Source: G965220305 sp965220305 (GTDB lineage Bacteria; Chloroflexota; Dehalococcoidia; Lucifugimonadales; UBA3495). From it: a stretch of 64,000 nt of DNA. The stretch spans positions 992,001-1,056,000 of the forward strand of contig OZ244817.1 of NCBI GenBank assembly GCA_965220305.1. The letters run 5' to 3'. Under the pieces are notes generated by a model. It was given only the letters and a program-made list of their open reading frames with translations, made no database searches and was not told the DNA's origin. The position numbers and the translations under genes were made by a program. The stretch's first letter is position 1. Each line of letters opens with the position of its first letter. Positions 51,670-64,000 of the stretch are shown here, piece after piece.

Positions 51670-52904
51670 TTACCCACCCCTGAAAGGGGTATGTAAAGGG
51701 TTTTCAGGGGGCGAATGGCAGGTAATTTCCAGGTTGGGCTTGTGTTTGGGCCAAGGTCCGGGCAACAGCCAGACCCGGGTCAAGAGCCTTCCCTTGAGCA
51801 CCAGCCGTCTCAGCCAGTTGACGCCATGGCGAAATACGCTGACGGTGCGGCCCCGCTTGTGTCCGGGGTGGCGGTGTTCGGAAGCCAGCGCCTTGGGCGG
51901 CGTTCTCAGGTTGCCCGGGGCAATTCTGAGGTCATTGGCGTCCTCCACCCTGGTGCCGTAGGCCAGGGCCAGCAGGGTTGCCACCGACAGCACCAGCCAG
52001 TGGCGGGAGACTCGGGTTGGGTTGGTGCGCTGGGTCTTGTCCCACTTCCAGCCCAGGCTCTTGATGGCCTTGAACCACAGTTCGATCCAGAAGCGCAGGG
52101 CGTACCAGCTGGGTCCCACCTTAGCGGGTTCAAAGTCGGTGAGGATGGTCCAGGGTTCTTCCTGCTCGGCGTACCAGACCACCAGCAGGGTGCAACGGCG
52201 CTGGGCGGTAGGTGGGCCGAAGGCGGTGCCGCGCCCGATCCAGGCGGTATCGGGACGGGAAACGAAGCGCTGGGCAGGCAACCGGCGTCCACCATCGACA
52301 CAGAAAGTGATGTTCTTCCGGTAGCGCATGTAGGGATGCCAGCCCTGAGCGCGTATCTGCCGCCACAGCTTGGGGCTGGATATGCCCCGGTCGCAGAGCA
52401 CGATGACGGTCATGTCACTGGGAACCGCTGGGGCCAGTTCCCTAAGCAGCTTCACCGTGGGATCCATCCAGAACCCGCGCTGGGTGGCCCGGTGGATGCG
52501 CCAGGCCACGGGAATAGCGCAACTACGGTAGACCACGCTGATTACGATGGCGGTGGTCTGGTCGCCTTTCAGCGTGGGGTTATGGCCAGGGCCAGTCGTT
52601 CGGAATGCCACCAGGCCAGGACCCACCGAAGCAGGGGCGCGAAGCAGAGACTCACGTCCAGTTGGGTCTGGCAGGGACGGGCCCGGTCGCTGCCGTCGTA
52701 GAGCCACTCCCGGAGATACTGGCGCAAGTGGAACAACCTGCGCCAGGGCGAGAGGGCGGAGGCCACGGCGTTCTGGCAGGCGCTGCCAGCGAGAATGGCG
52801 CCGCACACCCACAGAACCAGCCCTGCCAATTGAGCCTGAGTGAGGTTAGGTAGATGCGTTTCAATAATCTGCTGCATCTGATAGCATTCCCTTGGAAGGC
52901 GCAT
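51670..52904 (-). pseudogene. IS4-like DDE transposase, frameshifted
   Basis: The N-terminal frame starts at ATG 52904 (MRLPRECYQMQQIIETHLPN, then LAGLVLWVCGAILAGSACQNAVASAL) and stops after RLALAI. The rest is in another frame: NPTLKGDQTTAIVISVVYRS, VIVLCDRGISSPKLWRQIRAQGWHPYMRYR, CTLLVVWYAEQEEPWTILTDF and LRFWIELWFKAIKSLGWKW. These hold the DDE-type Asp and YREK-like regions. The shift lies near 52575. Programmed shifting is not typical here, so it is probably inactive or an assembly indel. Confidence 0.75.
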
Positions 52905-53008
52905 GGGAGACCTCCGGCATCTGGTTTCTTCACTGTCACCAAGATGCCAGAATCCCGTGCGCTTTCCAAGTTCTCAGGCCAGTTTCACCCTATACCTACC
53001 CCTTTCAG
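51680..53008 (-). mobile_element. IS4-like insertion sequence (about 1,329 bp)
   Basis: Inverted repeats of 22 bp with two mismatches bound the element: CTGAAAGGGGTATGTAAAGGGT at 51680 and its inverse at 52987-53008. A single minus-strand transposase fills it. No clear target duplication is visible. A 26-codon frame (ATG 51603, with AAGGAAGGGGG upstream) ends on a stop supplied by the left end, so the element probably truncated a gene. Confidence 0.75.
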
Positions 53009-53145
53009 CTCCCCCCCCCCCACGAACATATATTCTAATAAGCCCTCGACGCATCTTCAGGACCACCCAAGGCCAAATCCGGGCTGCCACACTGCACGTC
53101 CCTGCTCAATCTCCTCCCCACTAGGGCCATTGGCCCCTTGCCTCC

Positions 53146-53536
53146 GTGTCGTGGACACCTTGGGCAACCTCCTGGAAGTAGTGGTCCACGCCGCTAACAT
53201 TCAGGACCGGGACGGGGCCCGGTTGTTGCTGGAACGGCTGAGGGCGGAAGCCAAGTCAAGCATGAAGCTAATCTGGGCGGATGGAGGCTACAAGGGCAGG
53301 TTGGTGGATTGGGTTCGGGAAAAGCTGGACGCCCTGCTGGAGGTGGTGCCCCGGCCTTCCCAGCAGCAGGGCTTTCAGGTGTTGCCCCGGCAGTGGGGGT
53401 GGAGCGCACCCCGGGGTGGCTAAACCGCTACCGCCGGCTGAGCGAGGACTATGAGCGTCTGGTTGAAAGCAGTGAAAGCATGGTTTACATCTCTTCCATT
53501 CAGACCATGCTCAACCGGCTGGCTCCCGGTAGCTAA
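53146..53536 (+). pseudogene. IS5-family transposase C-terminal remnant
   Basis: VDTLGNLLEVVVHAANIQDR, DGARLLLERL, and KLIWADGGYKGRLVDWV match the DDE domain of IS5-type (IS427/ISL2-like) transposases. A frame change near 53385-53400 leads to ERTPGWLNRYRRLSEDYERL and SMVYISSIQTMLNRL, the normal family end. The 5' half is missing; it was cut at about 53140, next to the IS4-like element. It cannot move by itself. Confidence 0.75.
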
Positions 53537-53678
53537 TTTTCAAATAGGCTCTGATTGATTGAAAACCCCATAACATACCGTTGTCAGCCCCCTGGACGCA
53601 TCAGCAACCGTTGGCGAAAAGAGCGGAAGAAATTCCGCAAAATCAAGAGGTTCAAGCGCGCCCTAAAGTACAAGGACC

Positions 53679-56600
53679 ATGATCAATTCAACCAGACTGC
53701 CAGTACGCACCACAACGACATGGGCCGCCATACTGCTGACCATCGCAGCAGCGCTGCTGTTTGCCCAGCTGAAAAGCCCGGAAACCGCGCAGGCGCAGGA
53801 GCCACCCGTATGCTACGCCGACGATATGAAGGCGAAGGTCTATATCGAAGGCCCAGACGGCAACGAGCAGCAATATGACACGACTGACGACTTGGCTAAT
53901 GTTTCGGCAAACGCACTGGCGCTGCAAAGAGGGCCCGAAGGCATATCCATAAACTACACGCTCGTATTCTCAGGGGAGTATATCACCAGTACGGAAGATG
54001 GCCCATGCAAGGACCAGGCTGCGCCAACCAAACGCGCTGGTTTCCAGCCAGAAACGCCGTATGAAAACGAACGAGTTGGTGGAGAAGGGGCAAGCCCCAT
54101 CCCGGAAGCCTGGGTCGAACTCATATTCAATGACGGCGACGGCCGGGACACTACCGCCACTCTGCCGCCAGCGATAATGCCAGAAAGGATAGCTGTAAAG
54201 GGCCAAGAAGCAGACTGGGGAGGCAGAGACCTCAGGGGACAGCCACATAACATAGGCGAAACAGAAGATCCCGAGGACAACGCAGGCGGAATACCGCTAA
54301 GACAACCGGTGGGCATGAATGTCAGGCCCGGCAACAACGATATGAAGTACCTGGTTGCCAACCTGGTAACCTACACCACGGCGAGTTACAACACTGACAA
54401 TAAAGTAAAGAAGGTCCTGGCAACAACCTACATAAAGTTGGAAGGCTTCCCGGATACCGTTATCACATACACGCCGGTCCCGGCGACCGGAGATAAGACT
54501 CCCCTGACGCTGACGGAGGGAGGCGGAATTACCAATGACCAGGGCAGCGTTGAAGGTTTTACCATTGACCTCCTCACCACAGGCGTCAATCCGATATTCG
54601 GCGACCCGGGCGCAAGCGGTAAGGATACCACCCTATCCCACACCTTCTGGCTGGAGTCCTCCTGCACGGGAACCAGCGAAATAGGGCGCGTCGAACTGCC
54701 AACGGAAGGCGACGTGATATGGAAACTCGACCAAGTCGCCACCCAAGCCAGCTTCGGGGGAACACTGTCCCGACTAACCGCATTTGACGACTCATTATGG
54801 GAAAGAACGGAGGAGCTCTGTCTGCACGGCGGGATAAAGGCGGTGAAGGGCGAGGACATTGACATCCAATACTCCACGATGACCACCAACCCCCTGACCC
54901 TGGAAGATAACGAGCCGGACCCATCGCTGACCTTGGAACTGGGCCCTGATCTGGATGAATTGGCGGAGGGGAAATATACCGTCGAAGCCAGGTCGCAGGC
55001 AGACACGGATCACCAAATACGTTACCGGGCGGCTCTGAGATGGGATGATGACTCCAGCACCGTACCCGAATACCCGGTGATATTCACCATGTCCGTTCTC
55101 GACGGAACGGCCGTACTGGGAACACACTACGGCGGCGAGCACGTAGCCGGAGAAGAAACAATCTCTTGGACCGTGCTGTCCGACGCCAACTGGAACGGCC
55201 AGGTCGATGAGGGCCTGTCATTCAGCGGCAAGTTTGACCTGACCGCCCTGGGCATCACTGGGCAAGGGCCAAGCCACGAGCTGGAGATCCAGGCGGCAAT
55301 AGCCGGGTCCGGAGCGGATCCGGTGAGGCAAACAATAGCCATGGTAAACTCGGCGCCAACCTTCCCTAGTGAAGAAACCGGGATGCGGGAAATCAGCGAA
55401 ATCCCCGGCGCCGGCACGGTGGAAAACACCGCCAGGAACGTAGGAGACCCGGTAGACGCCAGCGACAACGACACACTGACCTACACGCTGGGCGGGGATG
55501 ACGCCGCCTCCTTCGAGATAGTGGAGAGCAGCGGCCAGTTGACCACCAAGATCGGCACGAGCTACGACTACGAGGCCAAGGCGTCCTACGAACTGACCGT
55601 CACAGCCGGCGATGGGACCACTACGACGGAGCAAACGGTGACCGTCAACCTGACCGACGTAAACGACGCGCCGGTGTTCACGGATGGGGACTCCACAATG
55701 CGCAGCGTCCCGGAGAACAGCGGGGCAAGCGTGAACGTGGGCAACCCGGTGTCGGCGACGGACCAGGACCGGGACGCAGACGGGAACCAAGACACGCTGA
55801 CCTACACGCTGGGCGGCACGGACGCCTCCTCCTTCGAGATTGACGAGGGAACCGGACAGCTGACCACGAAGTCCGGCGTGAACTACGATTACGAGAACAA
55901 TCCTTCCTACTCGGTCACCGTGGGAGTGGGTGACGGAACGGATAACGAATCCATCGCGGTGACGGTGAACCTGACCGACGCCAACGACGCGCCGGTGTTC
56001 ACGGAGGGGGAGAGCGCCGTCCGCAGCGTCCCGGAGAACAGCGGGGCAAGCGTCAACGTGGGCGCGGCGGTGTCGGCCACGGACCAGGACAGGAATCCGG
56101 CAGACACGCTGGCCTACACGCTGGGCGGCACGGACGCCGGCTCCTTCGAGATAGTGGAGAGCAGCGGCCAGCTGACCACCAAGCAGGGCGTGAGCTACGA
56201 CCTGGAGACCAAGGCCAGCTACTCGGTGACGGTGACGGCCACCGACCCCGACAGCGCCGCCGACTCCATCGCCGTCACCATCAACCTGACCGACGTAAAC
56301 GACGCGCCGGTGTTCACCGAGGGGGACTCCACGACCCGCAGCCTGGCGGAGAACACGGCGGCGGGAGAGAACGTGGGTCTGCCCCTGACCGCCACGGACC
56401 AGGACAACGACACCCTGGCCTACACGCTGTCGGGCACGGACGCGGACTCCTTCGAGATCGACGGGGGGACGGGACAGCTGACCACCAAGCAGGGGGTGAG
56501 CTACGACCTGGAGACCAAGGCGTCCTACTCGGTGACCGTAACGGCCACCGACCCGGACAGGGCCGCCGACTCCATCGCGGTGACGGTCAACCTGACCGAC

Positions 56601-59600
56601 GTAAACGACGCGCCGGTGTTCACCGAGGGGGAGAGCGCCGTCCGCAGCCTGGCGGAGAACACGGCGGCGGGAGAGAACGTGGGCCTGCCCGTAGCGGCCA
56701 CGGACCAGGACCGGGACGCAGACGGGAACCAAGACACCCTGACCTACACGCTGTCGGGCACGGACGCGGACTCCTTCGAGATCGACGGGGGGACGGGCCA
56801 GTTGACCACCAAACAGGGGGTGAGCTACGACCTGGAGGCCAAGGCGTCCTACTCGGTGACGGTGACGGCCACGGACCCGGACAGCGCCGCCGACGCCATC
56901 GCGGTGACGGTCAACCTGACCGACGTAAACGACGCGCCGGTGTTCACGGAGGGGGAGAGCGCCACCCGCAGCGTCCCGGAGAACAGCGGGGCCAGCGTCA
57001 ACGTGGGCAACCCCGTAGCGGCCACGGACCAGGACAACGACGCCCTGACCTACACGCTCTCCGGCACGGACGCCGCCTCCTTCGAGATTGACGGCGCCAC
57101 CGGCCAACTGCAAACGAAAGAGGGCGTGGCCTACGACCTGGAGACCAAGGCCAGCTACTCGGTCACAGTAACGGTCACCGACCCGGACAGCGCCGCCGAC
57201 GCCATCGCGGTGACGGTCAACCTGACCGACGTAAACGACGCGCCGGTGTTCGCGGAGGGCGAGAGCGCCACCCGCAGCTTGGCGGAGAACAGCGGGGCCA
57301 ACGTCGACGTGGGCAACCCCCTATCGGCCACGGACCAGGACAACGACGCCCTGACCTACACGCTCTCCGGCACCGACGCCGCCTCCTTCGAGATCGACGG
57401 CGCCACCGGCCAACTGCAAACGAAAGAGGGGGTGAGCTACGACCTGGAGGCCAAGGCGTCCTACTCGGTGACGGTGACGGCCACCGACCCGGACAACGCC
57501 GCCGACTCCATCGCGGTGACGGTCAACCTGACGGACGCCAACGACGCGCCGGTGTTCACGGAGGGGGACTCCACAACCCGCAGCCTGGCGGAGAACACGG
57601 CGGCGGGAGAGAACGTGGGCCTGCCCATATCAGCCACGGACCAGGACAACGACACCCTGGCCTACACGCTGTCGGGCACGGACGCGGACTCCTTCGAGAT
57701 AGTGGAGAGCAGCGGCCAGTTGACCACCAAGTCCGGGGTCAGCTACGACCTGGAGGCCAAGGCGTCCTACTCGGTGACGGTGACGGCCACCGACCCGGAC
57801 AACGCCGCCGACTCAATAGCGGTGACGGTCAACCTGACCGACGTGAACGACGCGCCGGTGTTCACGGAGGGGGAGAGCGCCACCCGCAGCGTCCCGGAGA
57901 ACAGCGGGGCCAACGTCAACGTGGGCGCGGCGGTGTCAGCCACGGACCAGGACGGGGACACCCTGGCCTACACCCTGTCGGGCACCGACGCCGGGTCCTT
58001 CGAGATCGACGGGGGAACGGGGCAGCTGACCACCGTAGCTGGCGTAACCTATGACTACGAAGCCAAGCAGACCTACTCCCTGACGGTGGAAGCATCCGAC
58101 CCGGAGGGCGCCAGCGCCTCCATCAGCGTGACCGTCAATCTGACGGACGCCAACGACCCGCCGGTCTTTGATGAAGGAACGGGCGCCACCCGCAGCCTGG
58201 CGGAGAACACGGCGGCGGGAGAGAACATCGGCGCGCCCCTGACCGCCAGGGACCAGGACGGGGACACCCTGACCTACACGCTTTCGGGAGCCGACGCTGG
58301 CTCCTTCGACCTGAACGCCGCCACCGGGCAACTGACCATTAGGGAGAGCGTGACCTATGATTACGAAGCCAAGCAGACCTACTCCCTATCAGTAACGTCG
58401 GAGGACCCGGAGGGCGCCAGGGCCTTCATCGACGTGACCGTCAACCTCGTGGAGAGTCAGGAAGCGGCGGTCAACAATGCCCCGTTCTTTGACGCCGGGC
58501 CGAGCGCGGCCTTCAGCCTGGCCGAGAACAGCGCGGCGGGAACCAGCGTGGGCCTGCCCCTGACCGCCACTGACCAAGACGGCGACACCCTGACCTATTC
58601 CCTGTCGGGTACTGACGCGGGTTCCTTTGAGATAGACGCCGCCTCGGGCCAGTTGCTGACCAGGGAAGGGCGTGAGCTACGACTACGAGGCCAAGCAGAC
58701 CTATTCCCTAGCGGTAACAGCGGAGGACCCGGAGGGCAGCAGCGCCTCCATCGCCGTGACAGTCAGCCTGACCGACGTGGAGGAAGCGGCGCCCAACAAC
58801 GCTCCGGTCTTCGACGAAGGGGACAGCACGGAACGCACCCTAGCCGAGAACACGGCGGCGGGGACGGACATAGGCTCGCCCATCACCGCTACCGACCCTG
58901 ACAGTGACACGCTGACCTACTCCCTGTCCGGCGCCGACGCCGGCTCCTTCGACCTTAACGACGCCACCGGGCAACTGACCACCAGGGAGGGAGCAACCTA
59001 CGACTACGAGGTCAAGTCAACCTACGCGGTGGTGGTAACTGCGGAAGACCCGGAGGGCGCCAGCGCCACCGTCGCCGTCACCGTCAGCCTGACGGACGTT
59101 GCCTTGGGGACGCTGTTCTCCGGCGTTCCGGCGGCCCTGGCCCAGACCCCCCCGGCGGTCGGCGCCTCGGCGTCCCAAACGGGCCTTACGGTGGCTGAGG
59201 GCGGCAGTGGAACCTACACCGTCTACCTGTCCAGCCAGCCCACGGGCAACGTGACGGTTAGGCCGTCCAGCGACAACACCGCCGTCGCCACGGTCTCGGG
59301 CCCGCTTATCATCACGCCGGACAACTGGAGAGTGCAGCAGACGGTCACCGTCACCGGCGTAGAGGACAGCATCGCCAACAACCCCGACGGGCAGCGCACG
59401 GCCACCATCACCCACACCGCCACGGGCGGCGGCTACACCCCCGCAACAATGACCGAGTCCGTCACGGTCACCGTGACCGACAACGACGCGGTTGACTACG
59501 ACCTTGATGACGACAACCTGATTGAAGTAGGAAACCTACCGCAGATCCACGCCATGCGCTGGGACCTGGACGGGAACGGCGCGGCCTCGACCGGCAACGA

Positions 59601-62600
59601 AGCCGCCTACGCTGCCGCCTTCCCCGATGCGCCAACCGGCATGGGCTGCGCCGGCACCTGCGCCGGCTACGAGCTCACCGCCGACCTGGACTTCGACACC
59701 GACGGCAGCGGCACGGCCAACAACGGCGATACCTACTGGAACGGCGGCGCCGGCTGGGAGCCCCTCGGCGACAGCACTACTGCGTACATCGCCAAATTCA
59801 ACGGCAACGGCCACGTCATCTCCAACCTGTTCATCAACCGGACGACCAGCATGAACGGGCTGTTCGGGGAGATTGCTGCCTTCGCAGACATTAGGAACGT
59901 CGGGCTGGTTCACGTTGATGTAACCGGGGATGCAACCCTGGGGCAACAGACCGGCGCCCTGGTGGGTAGTGCGAGCGGCGATACGACCAAGGTCAGCTCC
60001 AGCTACGCCACCGGCAAGGTCAATGGCGCCTCAAGTACCGGCGGGCTGGTCGGCAGGAACTTGGGATTGATCATCGCTGCCTGGGCTGACGTCGCGGTAA
60101 TGGGCAACAGCGCCGGCAGCAGCGGCGGCCTGGTCGGTTACAACGGATCTACCGGCTCGATAACCGCTTCCTACGCCCTGGGCACGGCCTTCGGCGTTCA
60201 GGGCGGCAGCAACGGGCTGGTGGGCCGCCAGCACCAGAATGGCGTCGTCAACGACAGCTACTATCTCATCCCCGGCACTTCCGAGACCGCCCAGGGCAAA
60301 ACCCGCTCCACTTTGCAAGGCACACTCTCGTACACCGGCATCTACGCGGACTGGAACGTGGACCTGGATGGCGAGGGCAAGCCGGACGACCCCTGGGACT
60401 TCGGCACGGAAACCGAATACCCCAAGCTCGAGCTGAGGGAGGCAGGGATAGACTATACCCTGCCTGTGGTCAGCATCAGCGGCAAGGCGGTCCGGGAGGG
60501 AACGTCGGCGGACTTCCGGCTGACCGCTTCCCGCGCGGTGGACTACGACCTCTACGTCCTGGTGCGGGTCTTCACCGGCGGTGACTTCGGGTGGGCGCCC
60601 GCCACCTCCGGCTATCATACGTTCCGCCTCCCCGCCGGCCGGACGCAGACCCGCCTGCGGTTCGCAACCCACGGCGATGCTGTCGCGGAGCCGGACGGCT
60701 CCATCACCGTGTCGGTGACGCCCCTTCACGCCTCCTATAGGACCGCCCCCTCGCCGGACAACCGGGCAACGGTCATCATCCGGGACGACGATGCTCTGCC
60801 GGCGCCGCCCGTGGCCCCGGGGGAGTGGGTGACCTACCCCGCGTTCGTGGGCCTGAACGGCTACGTCCCCGGCGACGTCTTCGACGACACCTACAAAGTG
60901 TCGACACCCGGGCCGCTTGGCGGATCGTACTATCGTCCGTACCAGTGGCGTTGGGCTCAGCTCTCCGGCCCCGCCGTGGACCTGAGCCAGGATAGCTACA
61001 CGGCGTACTTCAGACTGCCGGACCTGCCCTATGGAACGCTGCTGAAGTTCCGGGTAACGGCGACCCAGAACCCCGAAGGGCTGGCCCGCGCCGGGCAAGA
61101 CACATCCTCGCCGGCAACCAAGAGCCACGACCTGCTGCTGCGGGTGGACAACCCCGGCAACGGCCGGCCGCCCGCCCATCCCGTGGCCGATGCGGGTCCC
61201 GACCGGACTGCGGCGACCGGCCAGTCCATTACCCTGGACGGCGTGAATAGCAGCAGCCCCACCGAAAGCTGGCATGACCTGGACTACAGCTGGCAGCTCA
61301 CGTCTGCGCCGGGGAATGTGCTGAATAGCTACACCCCCTGGACCGCGGCCCTGGACATGCTGGAATTTGCCGACACCCACCGGCCCACCCTTGTTATGCC
61401 CGAACTGTACGCGGGCGAAGCCCTCCGGTTCAAGCTGACCGTCTCCATCTGGGGGCGGACCCACACGGACACGGTGCTGGTCAAACCTGCGGCGCCAGAG
61501 GTTCCCGTCGCCGAGGCCGGCCCCGACCAGGAGCAGGCGCCCGGCCGCAGAGTCGTCCTGCAGGGCGGCAACGGCGGCAACTTCTACGGCGAAGGGGCGC
61601 GGATGGAATACGGCTGGGCGCAGTTGTCCGATCCGGCGGTGGCTCTGAGCGGCGAGAGGACGGTCAACCCTTGGTTCGTCCTGCCGGAGAACGCGCCGGT
61701 GGGCCGCGCCCTGCGATTCGAGATGACCGTAACTGACCTCGAGGGCCAGACGGCTTCCACCACGGTGACCGTAACCGTGGTGGAACCCATCCCGCCCACG
61801 GCCAACGCCGGGCCGGACCAGGAAGCGCCCTCCGGGGCAACCGTCACTCTCCGGGGCGCGGGCAGCGTCAACCCCTACGGCGAGCCGGCGGACCTGAACT
61901 ACCTCTGGACCCAAATCTCCGGCTTCTCGGTGACACTGAGCGGCGACACGCTGGCCGAGCCGTCCTTCACCATGCCGTCCGCCGCCGAGGGAGCGGCGCT
62001 GGAGTTCCTGCTGACCGTCACCGGACGGGAGGGCGAGAGCGACTCCGACACGGTGACTGTGACCGTCGCCGCGCCGGTTATCCGGCCCACGGCCTGCGCC
62101 GGGCCGGACCTGGCGGGAACGCCGGGGGGCCAGGTAATCCTGGAGGGCCGGTGCAGCACGAATCCCTACGGCGCGTGGTACCAGATGACCCACGCCTGGG
62201 CGCAACTGTCCGGGCCAGCCGTAACCGTGTCCGACGCCACCGTGGGCAACCCCAGCTTCACCGTCCCCGCTGATGCGGCGGACGGGACGACGCTGGAGTT
62301 CCGGCTGACCGTGACCGACCGGGAAGGGGAGTCGGATTCCGACACGATGACGGTGACGGTTGACGCGTCGCTGCCGGATACCCGGGTGGATTACGACGTT
62401 GACGGCGACAACCTGATTGAGGTGGCGAACCTGGCCCAGCTCCACGCCATATTCCATGACTTGAACGGCGACGGTCAGCCCGATCCAACCGATGCCGGCG
62501 AGTTCCATACCGCCTACGCCAACCCGCTGCCCGGCCTGGGCTGCGAGGCGACCTGCGCCGGCTACGAGATGGTCGACAATCTGGACTTCGACACCAACGG

Positions 62601-64000
62601 CAATGGCCGCGCCGATGCCGGGGATGCCTACTGGAATAACGGCAGCGGTTGGCTGCCCATCGGCGGCGGCGGTGTGGGATACTCCGGCGAATTCAACGGC
62701 AACGGCCATACCATCTCCAACCTGTACCTGAACCGCAGCGGAGCCGACTACGGTCTGTTCGGCCGTCTCGGCGGCCGGGGCTACATCCACCACGTGGGGC
62801 TGCTCAACGTCAGCGTGACCAACACGCAGCGCGCGGCGGTTGCGGGTGGCGGGGATACCGGCGCCCTGGTCGGGGAGGTCATGTCCGGCGACGCGCTGGT
62901 GGCAGCCAGCTTCGCCACCGGATCAGTGTCCGGCGGCTGGCAAACCGGGGGACTTGTGGGCGACAACGAAGGCCGGATTGTCGCGTCCTGGACCAACGTC
63001 GCCGTCTCCGGCGGCAACAAGGTGGGCGGCATCGCCGGCGACAACACCGGCACGGTCATCGCCAGCTACGCCATCGGGTCGGTCCATAGCGATTCCACCC
63101 AATACGTGGATGGCGTCGCCGGGTACAGCCACGACGGCGGCAGCGTCCGGGACAGCTACTTCAACACCGGCGCCTACGCGTCGGCCAGCGCCGGCGGCAG
63201 GTCTGCCGCCCAGTTGCGGGCGCCTGTGGACTACGCCGGCATCTACGCCAACTGGAACGTGGACTTGAACCGCGACACCGGCGCCGACGACCCCTGGGAC
63301 TTCGGAAACGGCGGACACTATCCACTGCTGAAGGCGGATAGCGACGGCGACGGCGCTGCCAGCTGGGAGGAGTTCTCCGGACAAACGCGGTCGGTAGTGG
63401 CCCCCACGGCCACGGCGGGCCCGGACCTGACCGGGGCGCCGGGCGAAAGCGTTACTCTACAAGGCAGGGGCAGCACGAACCCCTACGGCAAGTGGTGGCT
63501 CATGGAACACCGGTGGACGCAGTTGTCCGGGCCGACCGTCACCCTCAGCGACGCCACCGTGGCCGACCCGACGTTCACCGTGCCGGCCGACGCAACGAAT
63601 GGCACGACGCTGGAGTTCCAACTGACCGTCACCGATAAGGAGGGCCAGTCCGACTCCGATACCATGATCGTCACGGTGGGCGCGCCGGAAGCCGTCCGGC
63701 CAACGGCCAACGCCGGCCCGGACCTGACGGGCGCGCCGGGCGGGAGCGTGACCCTGCAAGGCAAGGGCAGCGCGAACCCCTACGGCAAGTGGTGGCGCAT
63801 GGCCCACCAGTGGACGCAACTCTCCGGCCCGTCCGTGACGCTGGACGAACCCACCCACGGCGACCCGACGTTCACCATCCCCGCCGACGCGGCGGGCGGG
63901 ACGACGCTGGAGTTCGAGCTGACCGTCACCGATAAGGAGGGCGAGTCCGATTCGGACACCATGACCGTCACGGTGTCCGGCACTGAGCCGGAACCACCGC
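53679..64000 (+). CDS. Giant secreted cadherin/GLUG/PKD adhesin, partial, one frameshift
   Basis: ATG 53679 begins a signal peptide (TTTTWAAILLTIAAALLFAQL). The gene runs past the window end (more than 3,400 residues). Domain order is: a unique N-terminal region to about residue 550; about 12 cadherin-like repeats (55350-59100) with DxNDAPVF and TYTLSGTDAxSFEID; a Calx-beta-like stretch (SGTYTVYLSSQPTGNVTV); a DYDLDDDNLIEV GLUG module (59490-60440); several PKD-type domains (ANAGPDQEAPSGATVTLRG); a second GLUG module (62390-63370); and more PKD domains. A G run at about 58668 carries one extra base that shifts the frame until corrected. Repeats with DxNDAP loops should bind calcium. It is likely a surface adhesin for cell or host contact. 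Confidence 0.85.
55350..59100 (+). repeat. Tandem cadherin-type repeat array, about 12 units of 290-330 bp
   Basis: Units begin at NxAPxF-coding sites near 55350, 55668, 55989, 56295, 56601, 56930, 57231, 57537, 57843, 58149, 58473 and 58797. The middle units are nearly identical at DNA level, for example the recurring GTGACGGTCAACCTGACCGA. Such identity implies recent expansion or gene conversion and makes the array prone to length change and misassembly. Confidence 0.85.

Noticed and set aside
53555..53878. 107-codon frame overlapping the adhesin start
   Set aside because: The overlapping frame from ATG 53679 has a signal peptide and continues for kilobases; this one is basic, low-complexity and without a family.
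55218..57113. Long antisense open frame across the cadherin array
   Set aside because: It is a mirror of the GC-rich repetitive coding strand, with Val/Arg/Gly low-complexity composition and no start signal.
55350..59100. Regular repeats considered as CRISPR-like
   Set aside because: Units are about 300 bp, translate to cadherin domains and have no short repeat/spacer pattern. No CRISPR array was seen anywhere in the window.
60031..62793. 920-codon antisense open frame
   Set aside because: The opposite strand encodes clear GLUG and PKD domains; the antisense product is His/Gly/Arg-rich and matches nothing.

Overview
The window looks like a Chloroflexota chromosome (GC-rich, probably a marine or sponge-associated lineage; inferred from gene style, not proven). 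The hints are giant GLUG/cadherin surface proteins built on 'YDxDGDGLIEV..LxQLxAI' modules, a lipoprotein with a PTPTP-type stalk, an AbiEi-type antitoxin next to helicase pieces, and many insertion sequences.

Region 1 (1-32.8 kb, all + strand apart from cargo of the 7-kb transposon) is one large mobile element or integrated plasmid. It carries a PRTRC cassette (proteins C, B, A and the ThiF-like protein). It also has its own DNA metabolism set: beta clamp, NAD-dependent ligase, family 4 uracil-DNA glycosylase, VRR-NUC nuclease, a truncated SNF2-type helicase and a DUF6094 methyltransferase. Accessory genes include DUF2958, DUF6166, a pentapeptide protein, Fic and several small zinc-binding proteins. 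Many of these genes are broken by frameshifts, in-frame stops, a 61-bp duplication or deletions, while others (clamp, UDG, PRTRC B and C, Fic) are intact. The element therefore looks like it is decaying, although some indels could be assembly errors.

Region 2 (21,881-28,851) is a 6,971-bp IS1595-family transposon inside that element. It has 11-bp perfect terminal inverted repeats and an 8-bp target duplication, and removing it restores the DUF6094 reading frame exactly. Its cargo is an overlapping two-gene pair (soluble protein plus four-helix membrane protein), small membrane proteins, a stalked lipoprotein, a degenerate cytosine-methyltransferase-like protein and a DUF4145 protein. This cargo is the best candidate here for an undescribed (possibly defensive) module.

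Region 3 (32.8-38.1 kb) is a junction zone. It holds an IS630 element with a TA duplication, an AbiEi-type antitoxin whose toxin partner is a remnant, the N-terminal stump of a second helicase fused to an unrelated protein, and a HEPN-type protein.

Region 4 (38.5-51.5 kb) looks chromosomal. It has a 1,400-residue GLUG surface protein (frameshifted), an MMPL transporter, a RelE-type toxin/HTH antitoxin pair with a clear leaderless promoter and palindromic operator, a membrane protein, a large Apea-like HEPN protein, and a small winged-helix regulator/membrane gene pair.

Region 5 (51.6-64 kb) has an IS4-like element, an IS5-like remnant, and then a gene of more than 10.3 kb that runs off the window. 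It encodes a secreted adhesin with about 12 cadherin-type repeats, two GLUG modules and a series of PKD-type domains, with one frameshift in a short G run.
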